Positions 8,821 to 18,621 are shown, counted from the stretch's first letter. The stretch: 55,005 bases of DNA from Bacteroidales bacterium (GCA_012518275.1 JAAYSS010000001.1:1-55005); one strand, 5' to 3'. Program-made: numbers and translations. Notes: generated by a model not told the origin, from the letters alone.

Positions 8821-9090
8821 TTTTATATGAGATATAACCTTATTAATGAATGATGTTTTAAATTTCGAAGTGAGTTAAGAAAGTTACCAACAAAGTCATC
8901 TCAACCGAAACACCATTTCGACGAGAACACAAGGTACGACAGGAAAAGGGATGGTGCTGTAAATTTTTCGTATTTTCAATTTATTAATATAGGTTCCCCG
9001 GACTTTAAAATGAAACTAACTAATCTCATTATACTGTATAAATACTGTTTAGCTTTGAGAAAATATTAAAAAACTTATAACACTTTCTTT
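8821..9090. other. convergent non-coding spacer
   Basis: Apart from the dnaK terminator just before it, this A+T-rich spacer between convergent dnaK and the kinase gene shows no coding sequence or clear structured element. Confidence 0.5.
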
Positions 9091-10380
9091 TTACTTTTCT
9101 ATTTCATTTAACTTCTTTTCAATGGAGTCATTAATTTTAGCAAGTTCTTTTCCATAGATTGATTTAAATTTTTCATACGAAATAACATTTTCATAATCAC
9201 TATAAAGTAAATCTAAATCATTCTTACATGTCGCTTTCCAATCATTAAAAAAATGTTTTAAAACGGGAATATCATCCTCTGTTATTTCAGAAAAAACACT
9301 TTGTAAAACAGCAATATTGGGTGAAAGCCGTTTTTCAATGGCATTTGTAATTTCGATTTCTAATTGTTTAGGATTAGCCTTTTTTTCTTCAACCGGCTTA
9401 TTATATTTTATCTTGGGGAGTGGGGTTTCTTTGATTTTATCAATTGGCTTATTTATCAAAATACTGCTGTCAGCTGAAGACACAGTTGCGGTTGTATCTT
9501 GAATAAACTTCTCATCACTCTTATCTTTGAGTCCATATTTTGAAAAAGAGACAAAAAACATTACACCCAACAAAGCTAAAAACAAAACAACACTTCCAAA
9601 AACAGGAAAATGGCTTTTGTTTAATAACTGCAAAGCTTGATTTGCCGTGATAGTTCTTTTCTCAAGATTAGTTACCAAACATCTTTTTGCAATTGAGCGA
9701 TAAGGTTGTGGCAATTTCCCTAATAAGCGTTCATTTGTATTGCCGTTAAATATAAATAAAATAATTTTGCCCACGGCATACATATCACTCTTGTAGCTGA
9801 TTTCGTTAGGCGTCGTAAACTGTTCTGGACTTCCATAGCCTTTACTTCCACCTGTGATTTCGTTGTAGCAATCTGAATATGAAAGTCCCAAATCTACCAA
9901 TTTTACATTATTCCCATTGTGAGCTATAAGGATATTCTCTGGCTTAATATCGGCGTGAACAATTTGTCTATTATGTAGATAACTAAGCGAAGATAAAAGC
10001 TGCGATAGGATTTTTTTTACGTTTGCTTTATTTTTGAAATAATTTGGCTTGACTTGAAATAATTCATCAAGCGACAAACCATCTACAAATTCAGTCAGGA
10101 TATAAATACCTTCTTTATCGTATCCTTTACTGATGTAGCGAACAATATTAGGATGGTCTATCGAAATTCCTAAATCAAATTCTTTCTCAAAAGCAGCCAG
10201 GTAGATGGGATTGGAGATGAATTCTGTTTTAGGGCGTTTGAGAAAGTGCCACTTCTCAAAAATTCTCACTTTACTACAATCCGAGGTTGCACCTTTTTTT
10301 CTTAAAGGTGTAACTTCTGCAAAGGAAGAAGTAAGATATTGCTCATTTACATTACCGAACGAGGATGTATCAAAATCCAT
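9091..10380 (-). CDS. transmembrane Hanks-type serine/threonine protein kinase
   Basis: A 429-residue eukaryotic-like kinase. The kinase domain covers about residues 25-255. It has a candidate beta3 lysine in HFLKRPK, an alphaC glutamate in FEKEF, the catalytic loop H142-A-D144-I-K146-P-E-N149, a metal-binding D163-L-G in place of DFG, and a GSKGYGSPEQ activation segment. The glycine-rich loop is not recognisable. One membrane helix (about 258-279) is followed by an extracytoplasmic or coiled tail of about 150 residues with no recognised sensor domain. The key catalytic residues remain, so activity is likely. It starts 34 bp downstream of a small HTH-like gene on the same strand, so the two form an operon. 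Confidence 0.92.
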   Translation of the reverse strand: MDFDTSSFGNVNEQYLTSSFAEVTPLRKKGATSDCSKVRIFEKWHFLKRPKTEFISNPIYLAAFEKEFDLGISIDHPNIVRYISKGYDKEGIYILTEFVDGLSLDELFQVKPNYFKNKANVKKILSQLLSSLSYLHNRQIVHADIKPENILIAHNGNNVKLVDLGLSYSDCYNEITGGSKGYGSPEQFTTPNEISYKSDMYAVGKIILFIFNGNTNERLLGKLPQPYRSIAKRCLVTNLEKRTITANQALQLLNKSHFPVFGSVVLFLALLGVMFFVSFSKYGLKDKSDEKFIQDTTATVSSADSSILINKPIDKIKETPLPKIKYNKPVEEKKANPKQLEIEITNAIEKRLSPNIAVLQSVFSEITEDDIPVLKHFFNDWKATCKNDLDLLYSDYENVISYEKFKSIYGKELAKINDSIEKKLNEIEK

Positions 10381-10414
10381 ATATAAAGAATAAATTTTGA
10401 CAAATTTACAAAAT

Positions 10415-10963
10415 TTATATCAATTTCAATGAGGTAATTCCACCTACTTTGCCGGCCGTGAATCGGCCTAAATTACTACTATCTCTGATAACATTAAGTG
10501 CAATTAATGGATAATGTAAAACAAAATGAGAGATTTCAACAATATCATTGACTTTCAGCTTGCTGTTTTTTGAGAAAATCACCTTGAATATATTGTCACC
10601 ACTGTACTTAAGCCTTACAGTTCTATCAGGGTCATATGTGAATTCAACGACATCACAGCGTTCTAACGCTTCAATATTTATTTCTTGCAAATTGTTAAAA
10701 TCTGAGTTACCTGTTTGTGTAAGTGATGAAATATACACGTCCCAATTTTTGTATCCCAAGTAAAGAGCGATGGTGTCTAATGTGTAAAGACGTGGTTCCT
10801 TTATGTCATCAATAAATCCGAATAATCTTTTTAACGTATTAAGACTGATACGTTGTTTAGTTTCTTTTTCAATACAGCCGCACAGATACTCTAAATCAGA
10901 ATGATAACGAATTTCTGTTCCTAGCTTTTCTTCTATTTGCTTCTTAACAATGGGAGATAACAT
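10415..10963 (-). CDS. HTH-like regulatory protein paired with the kinase
   Basis: The frame is open from 11020, but a -7 promoter box lies at 10994-10987. The likely start is therefore the ATG at 10963, giving 182 residues from MLSPIVKKQIEEKLG. The N-terminal part (about residues 1-80) contains RISLNTLKRLFGFI followed by PRLYTLDTIALYLGYKNWDVY. This resembles an XRE-type helix-turn-helix, and I recall the same domain at the N-terminus of various Bacteroidetes proteins. The C-terminal half is beta-rich (VVEFTYDPDRTVRLKYSGDN, VNDIVEISHFVLHYP) and is unrecognised. It precedes the kinase gene in one operon and may be its substrate or regulator. Confidence 0.8.
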   Translation of the reverse strand: MLSPIVKKQIEEKLGTEIRYHSDLEYLCGCIEKETKQRISLNTLKRLFGFIDDIKEPRLYTLDTIALYLGYKNWDVYISSLTQTGNSDFNNLQEINIEALERCDVVEFTYDPDRTVRLKYSGDNIFKVIFSKNSKLKVNDIVEISHFVLHYPLIALNVIRDSSNLGRFTAGKVGGITSLKLI

Positions 10964-10986
10964 AGTTGATGTGTAAAAAATTCTTA

Positions 10987-10994
10987 CAAACATA
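10987..10994 (-). promoter_or_regulatory. promoter -7 box of the HTH-kinase operon
   Basis: The minus strand reads TATGTTTG from 10994 to 10987, matching TAnnTTTG. It predicts a transcript start near 10980, downstream of the first in-frame ATGs, and supports the start at 10963. Confidence 0.6.
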
Positions 10995-11125
10995 CAAGTT
11001 TTTTTTAACATAAAATACATATGGATGAAATGGATATAATGGATACAATGGATTCTGTTGGTTATGTTTTTTTAGTATATTTTTGTAAAGCTTTGAAGTG
11101 TCAAACAAAACAAATGGGCAAAACT

Positions 11126-11236
11126 ATGAAAATGATAAGAAACTTAATTATTACTTTTTTTAGCACTATTTTAATTACATCTTGTGTTAATAACCTGAGT
11201 TCGACTATTAAAATAACGTTAATTGGTTTGATTTAA
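11126..11236 (+). CDS. short lipoprotein-like ORF, possibly a gene remnant
   Basis: A 36-residue frame reads MKMIRNLIITFFSTILITSC and continues 16 residues. The hydrophobic stretch ending in a lipobox-like ITSC looks like a lipoprotein signal peptide with almost no mature protein. A TATTTTTG box at 11078-11085 could be its promoter. It is divergent from the kinase operon. The very short mature part and the decayed DNA downstream suggest a truncated lipoprotein gene, though a genuine tiny lipoprotein is possible. The frame extends upstream to an ATG at 11021, but that part is a low-complexity Met/Asp repeat and overlaps the promoter region. Confidence 0.35.
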   Translation: MKMIRNLIITFFSTILITSCVNNLSSTIKITLIGLI

Positions 11237-12125
11237 CGGTTTCAAATTTCAGCGATGTTTTTTTAGGCAAAAAATAATATGCTTCACTCTTTTCTTACCT
11301 CTCACCCTATTGCATCTAAAAGGCTTTGGAGTTTGGCTTTATTGTGATTTTCGTTCAGTGATTACAGCAAGCGATATAACTTTGAAAAATCTAAATATAA
11401 AATATTTGTTAAAATATTTGCACGATTCAAAAATTTAACATACCTTCGCGGCTGGAATTTTGAAAACATGAAGAGTTCTCTCGTTTGGGAGGCACCAACC
11501 GAGCAAAAAAGCAGCGGTGGTTAAAAGAATGTGGATAGCCATCAAAAAAATTAATCAAATGAACATTTATTTTAAATCGTAAAAAATTTTGATTTTTACC
11601 GGTAGTATCTAATTATGATCTGACTGAACTTATTTGGATTTAACACATCCAAAAGCAACTTTCATGTCCGAAAGGAGATTTGTGCGCTTAAACCTATCCT
11701 GACAAAAAGGCTCAACTACCCCTACATTTAATTAATTACCAACACAATACGAGCATTACAAAAAAACATTTAGCTGATTTCTCAAATTTATGATTTCAAA
11801 AAACAGTATAATCATAAAAGCTGTTTTGTTTGGGAAAACTATTACCTTCAAGAAAATCTAAAATCTGGTTGACAAATTTGTTGCTGACGATAAAAATTAT
11901 ATCCCAATAAAAGCGGCAAATTTCATATGAAGTCAATAAAGTAATCGGAATAAACGAAATTAAACCGGCTACTTTTGGGATTTTCTTTGACGATTTGGCA
12001 GCCCCCAATCGGGAGTTGCAGGACATACTATGAACATGTGTAAAAAAATGACATATCGTGCATCGACCAACAAACCTTGCTAAATATATTTATTATCAAC
12101 TATTTATAAATTAAACTAAGCTGTT
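11237..12125. other. gene-poor spacer with possible decayed gene fragments
   Basis: Almost 900 bp without a convincing gene. On the minus strand, codons between 11358 and 11302 read SLNENHNKAKLQSLLDAIG then a stop, like the end of a lost gene. On the plus strand a short frame at 11468 and the stretch at 11820-12010 look protein-like but are broken by stops. No terminal inverted repeats or transposase fragments are seen. Confidence 0.4.
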
Positions 12126-13037
12126 ATGATAGATTTTATTGGAGATATCCACGGACATGCAAATAAACTTGAAGCATTGCTTTTGAAATTAAACTACACG
12201 AAAACCAAAAATGGATATGCCCATCCCAATCGAAAAGTGGTTTTTCTCGGCGATTATATAGATCGTGGACCCGAAATCAGAAAAACACTTGAAATCGTCA
12301 AGTCTATGTCCGACAACGGGAACGCTATTGCCTTAATGGGAAATCATGAATACAATGCAATTTGCTATCATATGAAGAATGAAAGCGGAGATTATTTGCG
12401 AGAACATTCGGAAAAAAACATAAAACAACACCGGGAAACGCTCAATGAGTTTCAGAATCAGCAAAATGAGTGGAAAATGTATCTCGAATGGTTCAAGACA
12501 TTGCCATTATTTATAGAAACCGAAACATATAGAGCTGTTCATGCCTGTTGGGACAACAAAAATATTGACTATTTGCGTAAAACACTGATAAACAATTGCT
12601 TTACTGACGAATTGATTCGTGAATCGGCAACAGAAGGAACTCAACTTTTTTGGACAGTTAAGGAAACCTTGACAGGTAAAGAACTTAAATGTCCTAAAGG
12701 ATCTCCAATTCAAGACAAAGACGGGAATTGGCGAAATGAACTCAGAATTAAATGGTGGACAAATCCGCTCATGGAGACCTATCATTCTATAAGCGTACAA
12801 AAAATCGAAAAATTACCCCATCAACCCATAAAATTGGCGGACTTGCATAGCACAGATTTTTACACGGAAAATGAAAAAATGGTATTTTTCGGACACTACT
12901 GGCTTACCGGAGAACCAAAACCACAAAAATCAAATGTTTGCTGTTTGGATTACAGCGTGGCGCGCAACGGAAAGTTAGTTGCCTATCGATTGTATAATGA
13001 GCAAGTTATAGACGAAAAGAACTTAATCTATCTGTAA
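12126..13037 (+). CDS. metallophosphoesterase (PPP-type, ApaH/PrpE-like)
   Basis: A 303-residue calcineurin-like phosphoesterase. The di-metal motifs are intact and in order: G6-D7-I-H9-G10, G42-D43-Y-I-D46-R47-G48 and G72-N73-H74-E75, followed by a late FFGHYW histidine near residue 257. Members of this group remove phosphate from Ser/Thr in proteins or cleave diadenosine polyphosphates. The sequence does not tell which. The gene stands alone between two gene-poor spacers, and a Ser/Thr kinase lies about 1.7 kb away on the other strand. Acting against that kinase is possible but unproven. Confidence 0.92.
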   Translation: MIDFIGDIHGHANKLEALLLKLNYTKTKNGYAHPNRKVVFLGDYIDRGPEIRKTLEIVKSMSDNGNAIALMGNHEYNAICYHMKNESGDYLREHSEKNIKQHRETLNEFQNQQNEWKMYLEWFKTLPLFIETETYRAVHACWDNKNIDYLRKTLINNCFTDELIRESATEGTQLFWTVKETLTGKELKCPKGSPIQDKDGNWRNELRIKWWTNPLMETYHSISVQKIEKLPHQPIKLADLHSTDFYTENEKMVFFGHYWLTGEPKPQKSNVCCLDYSVARNGKLVAYRLYNEQVIDEKNLIYL

Positions 13038-13373
13038 TTTTGGAAAAAGTAAAACATCGACTCATACTTCATATCCCCCCACTCATCATCCAAAATTCCT
13101 GATTTGACAGGATATAGTTGACGTAAAAACACTTGAACATGAAATGCTAAAACTTACGGATTGGCACACGGAAGGACTTTTTCATTCTGAAAAAGATTAT
13201 AAAGTTAAAGCTGATTTCTAGAGGATTTTTTGTGACGTTGAGCGTTTTTACTGACGACAAACGATAAATCGGATAATTTCAGGGAAATATAGCTTATTAT
13301 AGGTAAGTATATTAAAACATTAAGAAAATATTTAAAAGAAAAAATTACTCAATAAAATAATCAAATATAAACT
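13038..13373. other. spacer with a possible gene remnant
   Basis: Plus-strand codons from 13117 to 13221 read VDVKTLEHEMLKLTDWHTEG and 14 further residues, then a stop, after which the frame continues briefly (RIFCDVERFY). There is no start codon in a sensible place, so this looks like a fragment of a degraded gene. The rest is A+T-rich. Confidence 0.35.
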
Positions 13374-15056
13374 ATGGGAGCAATAAAAATCACAAAAACT
13401 ATGGAAATTACTAATTCTTCTGACACAAAAAAAGAGTTGAGTTTACTCGAACATTTCGAACAAATTGTTGAACTTTCCGAACGTTCTCAATTAAGTGACG
13501 AGTTTTTTGAAAAAGCCTCGAAACATTTATTTTTTGTGAAAAATATTTTGAATATATCTGAAGTAGCCATCGTTTTTTTAGCCATACTTTTAGATAATTT
13601 CGATTGCTGGCGCTTCGGTTTATCAAACTTTGCGAGTCATCTTGATATCCGATTAACATTTCTTTTACAACATAAAAACGCATTGCAGGAATTAGAAAAA
13701 AGCGGTTTGATTAAATGCAAAAGACAACGCGGAGAAGAGTCCTACAAACTTCCAGATAAAACGATAAAAGCGATTGTTGAAGGACGCAATATTGAGCAAG
13801 TTGATTTCTCAAAATTTACGAATCAGGATTTTATGGATCATGTACATAATCTTTTCGCGGATAAAAATGAAGATTTGCTGACTTTTGAGGACTTAGCAGA
13901 GGAAATTAACCGTTTACTTTCTGAAACAAACCATCTGGATTTCTCGAAACGGGTGCAAAAACTGAAATATGATATGTATGATTTAAACCTGTTTTTTGCT
14001 TTTCTGCAGTTTGTAGTAAATGAAGAGGTAGAAACTGTTGGTGATTTTACACTAAATGAGTTTTTTCACAACGACTTTGAATACAGAACAATTATTAACA
14101 CGTTAAGAAAAGGTACGAATAGACTTCTTGTCGATAATTGGATTGAACCTACCAATTGTAACGGCTTTCAGGGTAAATTTGTATATAAAATGAGCCAAAA
14201 AGCATACAAATACTTTCTGGAAGAACTGGGAGTTGAAGAGAAAATAGAAAACGTGGATAATCTTATTTCAAGTGCTTCACTTGTTAGTAAAACTATGTTT
14301 TATAGCACAGAAGAGCAGCAGCAAATAAACCAACTGGAAGCCCTGCTGCATCCTGACAACCTGCAAAATGTACAGAAAAGACTTAAAGAAAATGGTATGC
14401 GTTGTGGATTTACCGGTCTTTTTTATGGCACACCCGGTACCGGGAAAACAGAAACCGTGTATCAAATTGCCAAAAACACGGGTAGAGATATACTTGCTGT
14501 TAATGTTACTAACATAAAAAGCAAGTGGGTTGGCGAAAGCGAACAAAACATCAAACATGTCTTTGACCGATACAAAACTTTAGTAAAAAAATCTGAAATA
14601 GCCCCAATTTTACTATTCAACGAAGCCGACGCTGTGCTTGGTACAAGAATGGAAACCAAACACTCTGTTGATAAAATGGAAAATGCCATTCAGAACATCA
14701 TCCTACAAGAAATGGAAGATTTAAACGGGATAATGATTGCCACAACCAACTTAACCCAAAACTTGGATAATGCTTTTGAGAGGAGGTTTTTGTACAAGAT
14801 TGAGTTTAAAAAGCCCGAATTAGCAGCCAGAAAATCAATTTGGAAAGTTATGATTCCGAGCCTGAACAACAATCAAGTAACGACATTAGCCAACAAATAC
14901 GATTTTTCTGGCGGACAGATTGAAAATATCGCACGAAAGTATACTATAGAAAATATCCTTACCGGAGAAAAACCAACTACGGAAACTATTTTCAAGTTTT
15001 GCGATAATGAGCTGCTGAGCAACAAAACCAGAAGAAAAAAATTAGGGTTTGTGTGA
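13374..15056 (+). CDS. AAA family ATPase with N-terminal helical domain
   Basis: A 560-residue protein. Residues about 1-300 are helical with winged-helix-like stretches and are unrecognised. From about residue 340 there is a single AAA module: Walker A GTPGTGKTE near 352, pore-like KSKWVGESE near 382, Walker B ILLFNEADA near 412 (Asn where most AAA proteins have Asp, catalytic Glu kept), sensor-1 MIATTN, and an arginine finger region DNAFERRF near 466. This is FtsH/CDC48-like but lacks a protease domain. Its target is unknown. Alternative starts are 13374 and 13401. It stands alone with decayed DNA upstream, in keeping with an accessory gene. Confidence 0.88.
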   Translation: MGAIKITKTMEITNSSDTKKELSLLEHFEQIVELSERSQLSDEFFEKASKHLFFVKNILNISEVAIVFLAILLDNFDCWRFGLSNFASHLDIRLTFLLQHKNALQELEKSGLIKCKRQRGEESYKLPDKTIKAIVEGRNIEQVDFSKFTNQDFMDHVHNLFADKNEDLLTFEDLAEEINRLLSETNHLDFSKRVQKLKYDMYDLNLFFAFLQFVVNEEVETVGDFTLNEFFHNDFEYRTIINTLRKGTNRLLVDNWIEPTNCNGFQGKFVYKMSQKAYKYFLEELGVEEKIENVDNLISSASLVSKTMFYSTEEQQQINQLEALLHPDNLQNVQKRLKENGMRCGFTGLFYGTPGTGKTETVYQIAKNTGRDILAVNVTNIKSKWVGESEQNIKHVFDRYKTLVKKSEIAPILLFNEADAVLGTRMETKHSVDKMENAIQNIILQEMEDLNGIMIATTNLTQNLDNAFERRFLYKIEFKKPELAARKSIWKVMIPSLNNNQVTTLANKYDFSGGQIENIARKYTIENILTGEKPTTETIFKFCDNELLSNKTRRKKLGFV

Positions 15057-15192
15057 GAGAAAATAAACACTTCATCCTTATTTTTAATTCATGATAAAAA
15101 TATAGTTATTCATGTTGTAAGTTTCTTGTTTTGCCGTTTCAATAATTTTTTCGCAACTTTATACGCTGTAAAATTTTCTACATTCAATTTAA

Positions 15193-15777
15193 ATGAGCAC
15201 TACATCTACAAACACTCCCCGCCGGGCGGTGAGAATTCTTTATATCCACGGCTACGGCGCCAAAGCCAACAGCATTACCGGCAATGAAATTCAACGTAAA
15301 TTAGGTGATAAAGCTGTCGTTTTTATGCCCGGCTTTTCAAACGACTTATTTTTATTTGAAAATATGGTGCAAAATATCCAAAAAGCAAAGAATCTTGTGT
15401 TGGAAAACAATATTGATTTGGTGATTGGTGCCAGCATGGGCGGATTTACTGCCATGCAGGTACCGGGAGTTAAAAAGGTGTTGATGAATCCCGCAATGGT
15501 TCCATCGGATATTTTCAGGCAAGAGATTTTAGAGAAAATCAGCGAAGTAGATTTTGAGAAATATAGGCAATTGGAAAATCGGGAAATTTCAGCCGAAGAA
15601 AAAACACTTACCTATGCGCTTTTTGCTACTGACGATGAACTGTTTTCTTACAAGGAACGTTTCGAAAAGTTGTATGACCCTGCCAAAAGTTTTTCTATGG
15701 TAGGTAAACATATGATTTCACCGAGAAATATCCGAGAAGCTCTATTACCGCTGCTTTCAAAGATATTCCACATTTAA
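15193..15777 (+). CDS. YqiA/UPF0227-like alpha/beta-hydrolase
   Basis: A 194-residue small alpha/beta-hydrolase. The first strand and oxyanion region read RILYIHGYGAKANS. The nucleophile elbow is G79-A-S81-M-G-G, an acidic residue is present in FATDDELF, and the catalytic His is in GKHMIS near residue 177. The layout follows the YqiA esterase family, which acts on short acyl esters. The first 12 residues are a polar tail. It converges on the histidine kinase gene. The natural substrate is unknown. Confidence 0.88.
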   Translation: MSTTSTNTPRRAVRILYIHGYGAKANSITGNEIQRKLGDKAVVFMPGFSNDLFLFENMVQNIQKAKNLVLENNIDLVIGASMGGFTAMQVPGVKKVLMNPAMVPSDIFRQEILEKISEVDFEKYRQLENREISAEEKTLTYALFATDDELFSYKERFEKLYDPAKSFSMVGKHMISPRNIREALLPLLSKIFHI

Positions 15778-15890
15778 CGTTGTTTTTAAATGCATCAAAA
15801 TCATGGTGAAAGAGACTCTCATCATATATTATACAAAAAGGCTTAAATTCAACTGTTTAAACTTTTTTTAAATTTCAACACCTTAGAAAA

Positions 15891-17624
15891 CTAATACTTC
15901 TTCAAGGAAAACACAAAAGTGAGTCCCCCACCCGGTGTATTTTTGGCTGTAATGGTTCCTTTGTGGTAGATAACGGAATTTTTCACAATGGCAAGTCCGA
16001 GTCCGGTACCTCCCATCTTTCTGCTACGCCCTTTATCCACACGATAGAAGCGTTCAAACAAGCGGTTAAGATGCTCTTCACTCACTCCTACCCCATTGTC
16101 GGAAAATGTAAAATAGTAAAACCTATCATCCTCTCGATAGCAGTTAATATCAATCTGTACATTTACACCTGCATAAGCTAATGCGTTGTCTATTAGATTT
16201 CTAAAAATGGAGTAAATGTGCGAATGGTTACCTTTAATTTCCAATCCATTGTGGAAATTGTGATTTACCTTGTAGCCTTTATCTTCAATTTCGAGCGCAA
16301 CGTCTTTAAGCACTTCTTGTAAAATATAATTTAGGTTGCACACTTCTTTATCAATCACTTTTTCTTTCTCATCAAGCCTATTCAGAGTAGAAATATCCTG
16401 CAACAGTACACTCAACCGCTGCGCCTGCTGAAACGACCGTTCGATAAAAAAAGCTTGTCGCTCCTTAGGCAAATCGGGATTATCGAGTATGCTCTCCATA
16501 TAGCCCATAATAGTGCTTACGGGGGTTTTCAACTCATGCGAAACATTCTGAGTAATCTCACGTTTCAACTCATTTTCATGCTCTTGTGCAGTTACGTCAT
16601 TAATCGAAATTTCAAATGTATTATCCTGAAAAACAATGCACTGCACAAAAAAGAAACGACTATCTTTCTCTATTGTCATCTCTTTTCGGCGCATCTGTCT
16701 ATTTATTTTATTTTCATCAATGAAGGCGTTGATTTCCGCTAATTCGGGTACATTAAAAATTTCATCTGAAGTTGCTTCATTTTTATCTGATAGAAATCCG
16801 GCATATTGGATAAAAACTTGATTTGTAAGCACTTCCTTTTTATCTTCAGAAAAAATTCCCAGACCTTCTTGTGAAATATAAAGGTGGTTGATGAGTTTTT
16901 CACGCTCGTTGTTTACCTCATCTTTTGTTTTAGCTAACTGCTTATACAGCATAACCATATTGCTGCTTATTTCGCCGAGTTCATCTTTTGGAAATTCTAC
17001 ATCAGTGATGAGTTCCTCCCCATTTTTGGCTTTCTCGGTAAAAATACGCATTCGGTCAATGGTTTTTGTAAAGTTCCTAGTAATTAAATAAAATGTCAAG
17101 AGAGCCAATATCAGTATGGTTACCATGAAATAGAAAAAGAATGAATTTACCTTCAGCAGGCTTCGTAATTCTACGTTGTACGGAAGAGCGCTCCGCACAT
17201 AGTAATCGGGGAATTTTGTAACGTAGTAAAAATAATCCTTGCCCGTGGTAGCCGATAAACGAATCGCCCTGCCTGAACCTTTCTTCCTTGCTATGATAAA
17301 CTCGGGTCTACTGCTGTGATTCTCCAGTTTTTCGCTTTCAGTCACTGATGAATCAAAAAGAACATTTCCCTGTGCATCGGTTATCGTTACCCGCAATTCT
17401 GTTTCCGGAAATAATGCAACAAATTGTCCCAGTGTATCTGGATGCAGCTCACGTTCTGTTAAAAAATTAGCTACGAGAGAGTTATACTTCTGAAGCTGGG
17501 CATCGAGCTGAACGGCATGCATATTCTGTTCACGCTTGTACTGCACAAACGTGATACTCGCCATCAGAAAAAGAATCAGCAGAAAGAAATAAAGGAATAA
17601 TTTATGGTATAAACGCATACTCAC
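15891..17624 (-). CDS. sensor histidine kinase (PhoR-like)
   Basis: A 577-residue membrane sensor. Membrane helices at about 8-27 and 160-182 enclose an extracytoplasmic sensor of about 130 residues. A HAMP-like linker, a PAS-like region (about 245-340), the dimerisation/phosphoacceptor helix with H363 in NVSHELKTP, and a HATPase domain with N box (RNLIDNALAYA), G1 (DNGVGVS), F box (LFERFYRVD) and G2 (GGTGLGLAI) follow in order. It is the second gene of an operon, 70 bp after its response regulator. The signal cannot be inferred. Phosphate or cell-envelope sensing by analogy with PhoR is only a guess. Confidence 0.96.
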   Translation of the reverse strand: MSMRLYHKLFLYFFLLILFLMASITFVQYKREQNMHAVQLDAQLQKYNSLVANFLTERELHPDTLGQFVALFPETELRVTITDAQGNVLFDSSVTESEKLENHSSRPEFIIARKKGSGRAIRLSATTGKDYFYYVTKFPDYYVRSALPYNVELRSLLKVNSFFFYFMVTILILALLTFYLITRNFTKTIDRMRIFTEKAKNGEELITDVEFPKDELGEISSNMVMLYKQLAKTKDEVNNEREKLINHLYISQEGLGIFSEDKKEVLTNQVFIQYAGFLSDKNEATSDEIFNVPELAEINAFIDENKINRQMRRKEMTIEKDSRFFFVQCIVFQDNTFEISINDVTAQEHENELKREITQNVSHELKTPVSTIMGYMESILDNPDLPKERQAFFIERSFQQAQRLSVLLQDISTLNRLDEKEKVIDKEVCNLNYILQEVLKDVALEIEDKGYKVNHNFHNGLEIKGNHSHIYSIFRNLIDNALAYAGVNVQIDINCYREDDRFYYFTFSDNGVGVSEEHLNRLFERFYRVDKGRSRKMGGTGLGLAIVKNSVIYHKGTITAKNTPGGGLTFVFSLKKY

Positions 17625-17694
17625 CTTCTCTCATATTTTCAGTTTTATTTTTTTAAAAAAGGATAGTCAATATTTCCTCAACTCAAAACCTGAA

Positions 17695-18381
17695 TTATCC
17701 TTCAAAGCAATATCCGTAACCTAATCTAGTAACAATCTGCTTTCCGTAATGTTTTATTTTTTTTCTCAATCGAGTAATATTCACGTCTATAGTGCGGTCA
17801 AGTACCACAACATCATTCGACCAAACCCTTGAAAGTATCTCTTCACGCGTAAAAACTCGATTTTTATTTTCAAGGAAAAGTTTCAATATTTCAAATTCTT
17901 TTTTCGTGAAAGAAACTTCTTTACCATCCAACGTTACTTTTTTGTTATTAACATTCATTATCAAGCCCTCATGCCTAAGCTCTTCTTTATCTGACTGTTC
18001 CGAAGCTGTTTCTATCCTTCGCAACACAGCTCTCACGCGTGCAAGGACTTCACGAATTGAAAAAGGTTTTGAGATATAATCATCTGCACCGATGTTAAAC
18101 CCTGTCAGACGGTCATTTTCCGTATCTTTTGCCGTCAGGAAAATAATGGGGATATTCGTCGTTTTAGGATCTTCATTAAGCATTCGTGCCATTTTAAATC
18201 CTGAAATTTCACCCATCATCACATCTAAAAGGAGTAGATTGTACTGTGAAATATCTTTCCTTAATGCCTCTTCTGCTGAATAAGCCACATCTACTTGATA
18301 ACCCTCGGTTTCGAGATTAAACTGTAAAATTTCACATAAATCTTCTTCGTCGTCAACGACTAAAACTTTGTATGGATCCAT
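17695..18381 (-). CDS. response regulator, OmpR/PhoB family
   Basis: A 228-residue DNA-binding response regulator. The receiver domain carries the acidic pocket (VVDDEED), the phosphoacceptor D53 in LLLDVMMGE, a conserved Thr in FLTAKD and Lys in ISKPF. The C-terminal winged helix includes FTKKEFEILKLFLENKNRVF and RTIDVNITRLRKKI. It is transcribed first and is followed by its cognate histidine kinase. The 297-bp upstream spacer holds the terminator of the next gene but no clear TAnnTTTG box. Confidence 0.97.
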   Translation of the reverse strand: MDPYKVLVVDDEEDLCEILQFNLETEGYQVDVAYSAEEALRKDISQYNLLLLDVMMGEISGFKMARMLNEDPKTTNIPIIFLTAKDTENDRLTGFNIGADDYISKPFSIREVLARVRAVLRRIETASEQSDKEELRHEGLIMNVNNKKVTLDGKEVSFTKKEFEILKLFLENKNRVFTREEILSRVWSNDVVVLDRTIDVNITRLRKKIKHYGKQIVTRLGYGYCFEG

Positions 18382-18621
18382 TTTGATAAAAATAAAAAGT
18401 TAATTCAAAAATTAATGTTGAAAATAGTAGCTCTGCTTTAATAAAATTTTGTTGAACAAATTCCAAAAATAAGGTTCATAACTAAAACTTAACACTAATT
18501 TCACTACAAAGTAACTTGTTTTATATTTCGATTACATGTAATATGTATTACAAATATATGACAAATTCACAATATATATAATTTTTCTCAAAAAACCTAT
18601 AAAATCTATTTATTTTAAAAC

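Noticed and set aside
10964-11020. Longer N-terminus of the HTH-like protein
   Set aside because: The extra codons overlap the -7 promoter box, and the predicted transcript starts downstream of them.
11796-12026. 76-codon minus-strand frame
   Set aside because: There is no domain, no promoter and no start context. It falls in a spacer with signs of decay.
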